Shown one piece after another: positions 61,530 to 64,000 of a stretch of DNA of 64,000 bases. The stretch lies in the NCBI GenBank assembly GCA_022870705.1, contig CP072107.1:1424501-1488500 (forward strand). The letters are read 5' to 3'. Made by a program: the position numbers and the translations under genes. Positions within the stretch are counted from its first letter, which is position 1, and every line of letters starts with the position of its first letter. The notes beneath the pieces were generated by a model. It was not told where the DNA came from and did not search any database. It saw only the letters and a program-made list of their open reading frames with translations. The stretch is from Oscillospiraceae bacterium CM. GTDB taxonomy: Bacteria > Bacillota > Clostridia > Oscillospirales > Oscillospiraceae.

Positions 61530-63677
61530 ATGATTATCAGCAAAAGAGAATTCCCGGGCCGCAAAGCCTACACGATTGACCTTGCCGGTCGGCCGCTGAC
61601 GCTTGAGGTCGGCCAGCTCGCCGAGCTCGCCAATGCCGCCGTTTTGGTCAAGTACGGCGAGACAACTGTTCTTGTAACGGCCACCGCTTCCGCACGCCCG
61701 AAGGACGGCATCGACTACTTCCCGCTCGCCGTTGACTTTGAAGAGAAGATTTACGCCGTCGGCCGTATTCCGGGTGGATTTCTGCGCCGCGAGGGACGCC
61801 CCTCCGAGCGCGGCGTGCTGGCCAGCCGCATGATTGACCGGCCGATGCGCCCCCTCTTCCCGGGTGACCTGCGTAACGACGTTATCATCACCTGCACCGT
61901 CCTGTCCGTCGACCATGACAATTCGCCCGAGATTGCCGCCATGATCGGCGCTTCTGCCGCCGTCTCCATCTCGGATATCCCGTTTTCCCCGACGGCCGGC
62001 CCGATTGCGGGCGTCGGCCTCGGCTATCACGACGGCAAGTTCCTCATTAACCCCACGAGTGCCGAGCGCGCTGCAAGCGCCATGTACTGCACCATCGCCG
62101 CGACGGAAAAGAAGATCGTCATGATCGAGGCCGGTGCCGATGAAGTCTCAGAGGACATCATGCTCGCCGGTATCAAGGCTGCCCATGAGGCCATCAAGCC
62201 CATCGTCGCCCTTATTAACCAAATGGTCAGCGAGGTTGGCAAGCCGAAATTTGAGTATGCCAAAGCCTCATTCAACGAGGAGCTGTTTAAGAAAATCGTC
62301 GACAAGTATTTCGACGATGTGAAATACTGCATGGACACCGACGACAAAAACGTCCGTGAGGAACGTTACAACGCCGTCGTCACGAAAATGCTCGCGGAGT
62401 TCGGTGAAGCGTATCCCGAAATAAACGCGCAGCTTGAAGAAATCACCTACAAAATTCAAAAGAAGGTCGTTAAGGCATGGCTTTTAGAGGGCAAGCGCGT
62501 CGACGGCCGGGCGATGAACGAAATCCGCCCGCTGGCCGCCGAGGTCTCCGTTTTGCCCCGCGTACACGGCTCCGGCCTCTTTACGCGCGGCCAGACGCAG
62601 GTGCTCTCTATCTGCACACTGGGGACGCTGTCCTTGGCGCAGAAGCTTGATACAATTTTTGAAGAAGAATCAAAGCGCTATATGCACCACTATAATTTCC
62701 CCTCGTTCTCCGTCGGCGAGGCGCGGCCGAGCCGCTCAACCTCCCGCCGCGAGTACGGCCACGGCGCGCTGGCTGAAAAGGCGCTCGAGCCTGTCCTCCC
62801 CACCGTTGACGAATTCCCTTATGCCATCCGCGTCGTCTCCGAAGTCCTCTCCTCCAACGGCTCGACGTCACAGGGCTCTATCTGCGGCTCGACGCTGGCT
62901 TTAATGGACGCCGGTGTGCCAATCAAGGCCCCAGTCGCCGGTATCTCCTGCGGCCTCATTTCCGACGGGGACGACTGGACGACGTTTATTGACATCCAAG
63001 GCGTTGAGGACTTCCACGGTGAGATGGACTTCAAGGTCGGCGGGACGAAAAAGGGCATTACGGCCATTCAGATGGATCTGAAAAATGACGGCCTGACATA
63101 TGACATCATTGAAAACGCCTTTGTCATCACACGCGAGGCGCGCATTCAGATTCTCGATGAAATTATGCTGCCCGTCATCGACAAGCCGCGTGACGAGCTG
63201 GCCCCGACGGCTCCGAAGATGATCACCATGAAGATTCACCCCGATAAGATCCGCGAGGTCATCGGCTCAGGCGGCAAGGTCATCCAGAAAATCGTTGCCG
63301 ACACGGGCGCGAAGATTGATATTGAAGACGACGGCAGCATTTACATCTCCTCGGCCGACATTGAGGCCTGCCGCGCGGCAAAAAAGATTATCGACGCCAT
63401 TGTGTTTGTCCCGGAGATCGGGCAGCTGTACTTTGGCAAGGTTGTGCGCATCATCCCGATCGGCGCGTTCGTCGAGCTGGCCCCCGGCAAGGACGGCATG
63501 GTTCACATCTCTAAGCTTGAAAACCGCCGCGTTGAAAAGGTCGAGGATGTTCTGAAAGAGGGCGACATGACTTGGGTTAAGGTCACCGATATCGACGACC
63601 GAGGCCGCGTTAACCTCTCGCGCAAGGAAGCCATTAAGGAGCGCCAAGCGGCTGGTCTGCCGATCGATCAGGCGTAA
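61530..63677 (+). CDS. pnp: Polyribonucleotide nucleotidyltransferase (PNPase)
   Basis: 715 residues. Two RNase-PH domains (LTLEVGQLAELANAAVLVKYGETTVLVTATAS; GSGLFTRGQTQVLSICTLGT), with the phosphorolytic-site block GSICGSTLALMDAGVPI; a KH domain (IREVIGSGGKVIQKIVADTGA) and a C-terminal S1 domain (GQLYFGKVVRIIPIGAFVELAPGKDGMVHISKL). It degrades RNA 3' to 5' with phosphate. AAAGGAG supports the start. Confidence 0.97.
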   Translation: MIISKREFPGRKAYTIDLAGRPLTLEVGQLAELANAAVLVKYGETTVLVTATASARPKDGIDYFPLAVDFEEKIYAVGRIPGGFLRREGRPSERGVLASRMIDRPMRPLFPGDLRNDVIITCTVLSVDHDNSPEIAAMIGASAAVSISDIPFSPTAGPIAGVGLGYHDGKFLINPTSAERAASAMYCTIAATEKKIVMIEAGADEVSEDIMLAGIKAAHEAIKPIVALINQMVSEVGKPKFEYAKASFNEELFKKIVDKYFDDVKYCMDTDDKNVREERYNAVVTKMLAEFGEAYPEINAQLEEITYKIQKKVVKAWLLEGKRVDGRAMNEIRPLAAEVSVLPRVHGSGLFTRGQTQVLSICTLGTLSLAQKLDTIFEEESKRYMHHYNFPSFSVGEARPSRSTSRREYGHGALAEKALEPVLPTVDEFPYAIRVVSEVLSSNGSTSQGSICGSTLALMDAGVPIKAPVAGISCGLISDGDDWTTFIDIQGVEDFHGEMDFKVGGTKKGITAIQMDLKNDGLTYDIIENAFVITREARIQILDEIMLPVIDKPRDELAPTAPKMITMKIHPDKIREVIGSGGKVIQKIVADTGAKIDIEDDGSIYISSADIEACRAAKKIIDAIVFVPEIGQLYFGKVVRIIPIGAFVELAPGKDGMVHISKLENRRVEKVEDVLKEGDMTWVKVTDIDDRGRVNLSRKEAIKERQAAGLPIDQA

Positions 63678-63694
63678 GCGAAATTTTAGATTAA

Positions 63695-63730
63695 AACAAC
63701 AGGGGGCGGATGTTGAATCCGCCCCTACGT
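63695..63730. repeat. Dispersed hairpin unit after pnp
   Basis: GGGGGCGGAT GTTGA ATCCGCCCC then CTAC: the GGGCGGAT/ATCCGCCC unit seen also at 32.15, 46.0 and 57 kb. It lies within the short pnp-M16 gap, so it is probably transcribed. Confidence 0.75.
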
Positions 63731-63751
63731 CATATATACAAGAGGTCTTCT

Positions 63752-64000
63752 ATGTACGAAAAAATAATACTCCCAAACGGCGTGCGACTCGTGCACGAAT
63801 ATATCCCCACCGTGCGCTCTGTTACGCTTGGCATCTGGGTGGGTACCGGCGCGCGATATGAGGCACCCGGAGAGAGCGGCGCCTCCCATTTCATCGAGCA
63901 TATGGTGTTTAAGGGGACAAAAACACGCTCGGCCGCCGAGCTGGCCGCCGCAATGGACGAAATCGGCGGGCAGATTAACGCCTTTACGACAAAGGAATGC
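63752..64000 (+). CDS. M16-family zinc metalloprotease, N-terminal part (runs off window)
   Basis: 83 residues visible. LPNGVRLVHEYIPTVRSVTLGIWVGTGARYE and the inverted zinc motif HFIEH in SGASHFIEHMVFKGT identify an M16 (YmxG/MlpA-like) peptidase; KRSA/TRSAAELAAAMDEIGGQINAFTTKE continues the domain. Position right after pnp is the same as for ymxG/mlpA in Bacillus. AGAGG precedes the ATG. Confidence 0.93.
   Translation, partial: MYEKIILPNGVRLVHEYIPTVRSVTLGIWVGTGARYEAPGESGASHFIEHMVFKGTKTRSAAELAAAMDEIGGQINAFTTKEC

Overview
The window is a gene-dense, about 55% GC chromosome segment from a Gram-positive, endospore-forming member of the Clostridia, most like the Oscillospiraceae/Ruminococcaceae. 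This is inferred from the sporulation genes yunB and ytvI, Firmicutes-type ribosome binding sites, lipoproteins, a dimeric glycyl-tRNA synthetase, a membrane pyrophosphatase, PPDK and a split transketolase. No phage, insertion sequence, integrase or CRISPR array was seen.

Left end (1-4.3 kb, minus strand): the 5' part of a P-type cation ATPase behind a NiCo (czcD) riboswitch with its own promoter and terminator, then a membrane pyrophosphatase and a ComFB-like protein.

4.3-24.8 kb is an exopolysaccharide/surface-glycan locus on the minus strand. It holds a CpsB-type phosphatase and a Wzc/CpsCD-type tyrosine kinase. An exported beta-helix protein sits behind three tandem cyclic-di-GMP-I riboswitches. 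A long operon follows: DegT aminotransferase, initiating sugar transferase, three GT4 glycosyltransferases, Wzy, Wzx, acyltransferase, deacetylase, two FemAB-like transferases, and all four activities for GDP-D-glycero-D-manno-heptose, including a fused nucleotidyltransferase-phosphatase. An AT-rich island at about 8.4-10.0 kb (LytTR protein plus exported protein) interrupts the locus.

24.9-31.8 kb (plus strand): a LytTR regulator with a LiaF-like membrane protein, an MFS exporter, and a cobalamin-riboswitch operon btuF-btuC-btuD-cbiZ for corrinoid uptake and cobinamide salvage.

32-38.1 kb is a cluster of secreted proteins and lipoproteins (DUF4163/DUF3298, a chagasin-like domain, TolB-like repeats) with a tRNA-Leu. 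It includes a 46-residue secreted peptide behind a sigma-D-type promoter, a cyclic-di-GMP-I riboswitch and a terminator that contains its ribosome binding site.

38.2-64 kb is mostly housekeeping: ligA, yunB, a YnbB-like PLP enzyme, two M42 peptidases, murD, rnpB, a triple-repeat protein, a lipase, ppdK, mnmE, split transketolase, glyS, mnmG, ytvI, rpsO, pnp and the start of an M16 peptidase. Several intergenic regions carry a dispersed family of short hairpins ending in CCCCTAC, densest just upstream of mnmG.

Main theme: cyclic-di-GMP riboswitches, one of them joined to a motility-sigma promoter, sit around an exopolysaccharide locus. This suggests coordinated control of the motile-to-sessile change. 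A second theme is cobalt: the NiCo riboswitch with a transporter, and the B12 riboswitch operon. Family assignments come from reading motifs; no database search was run.
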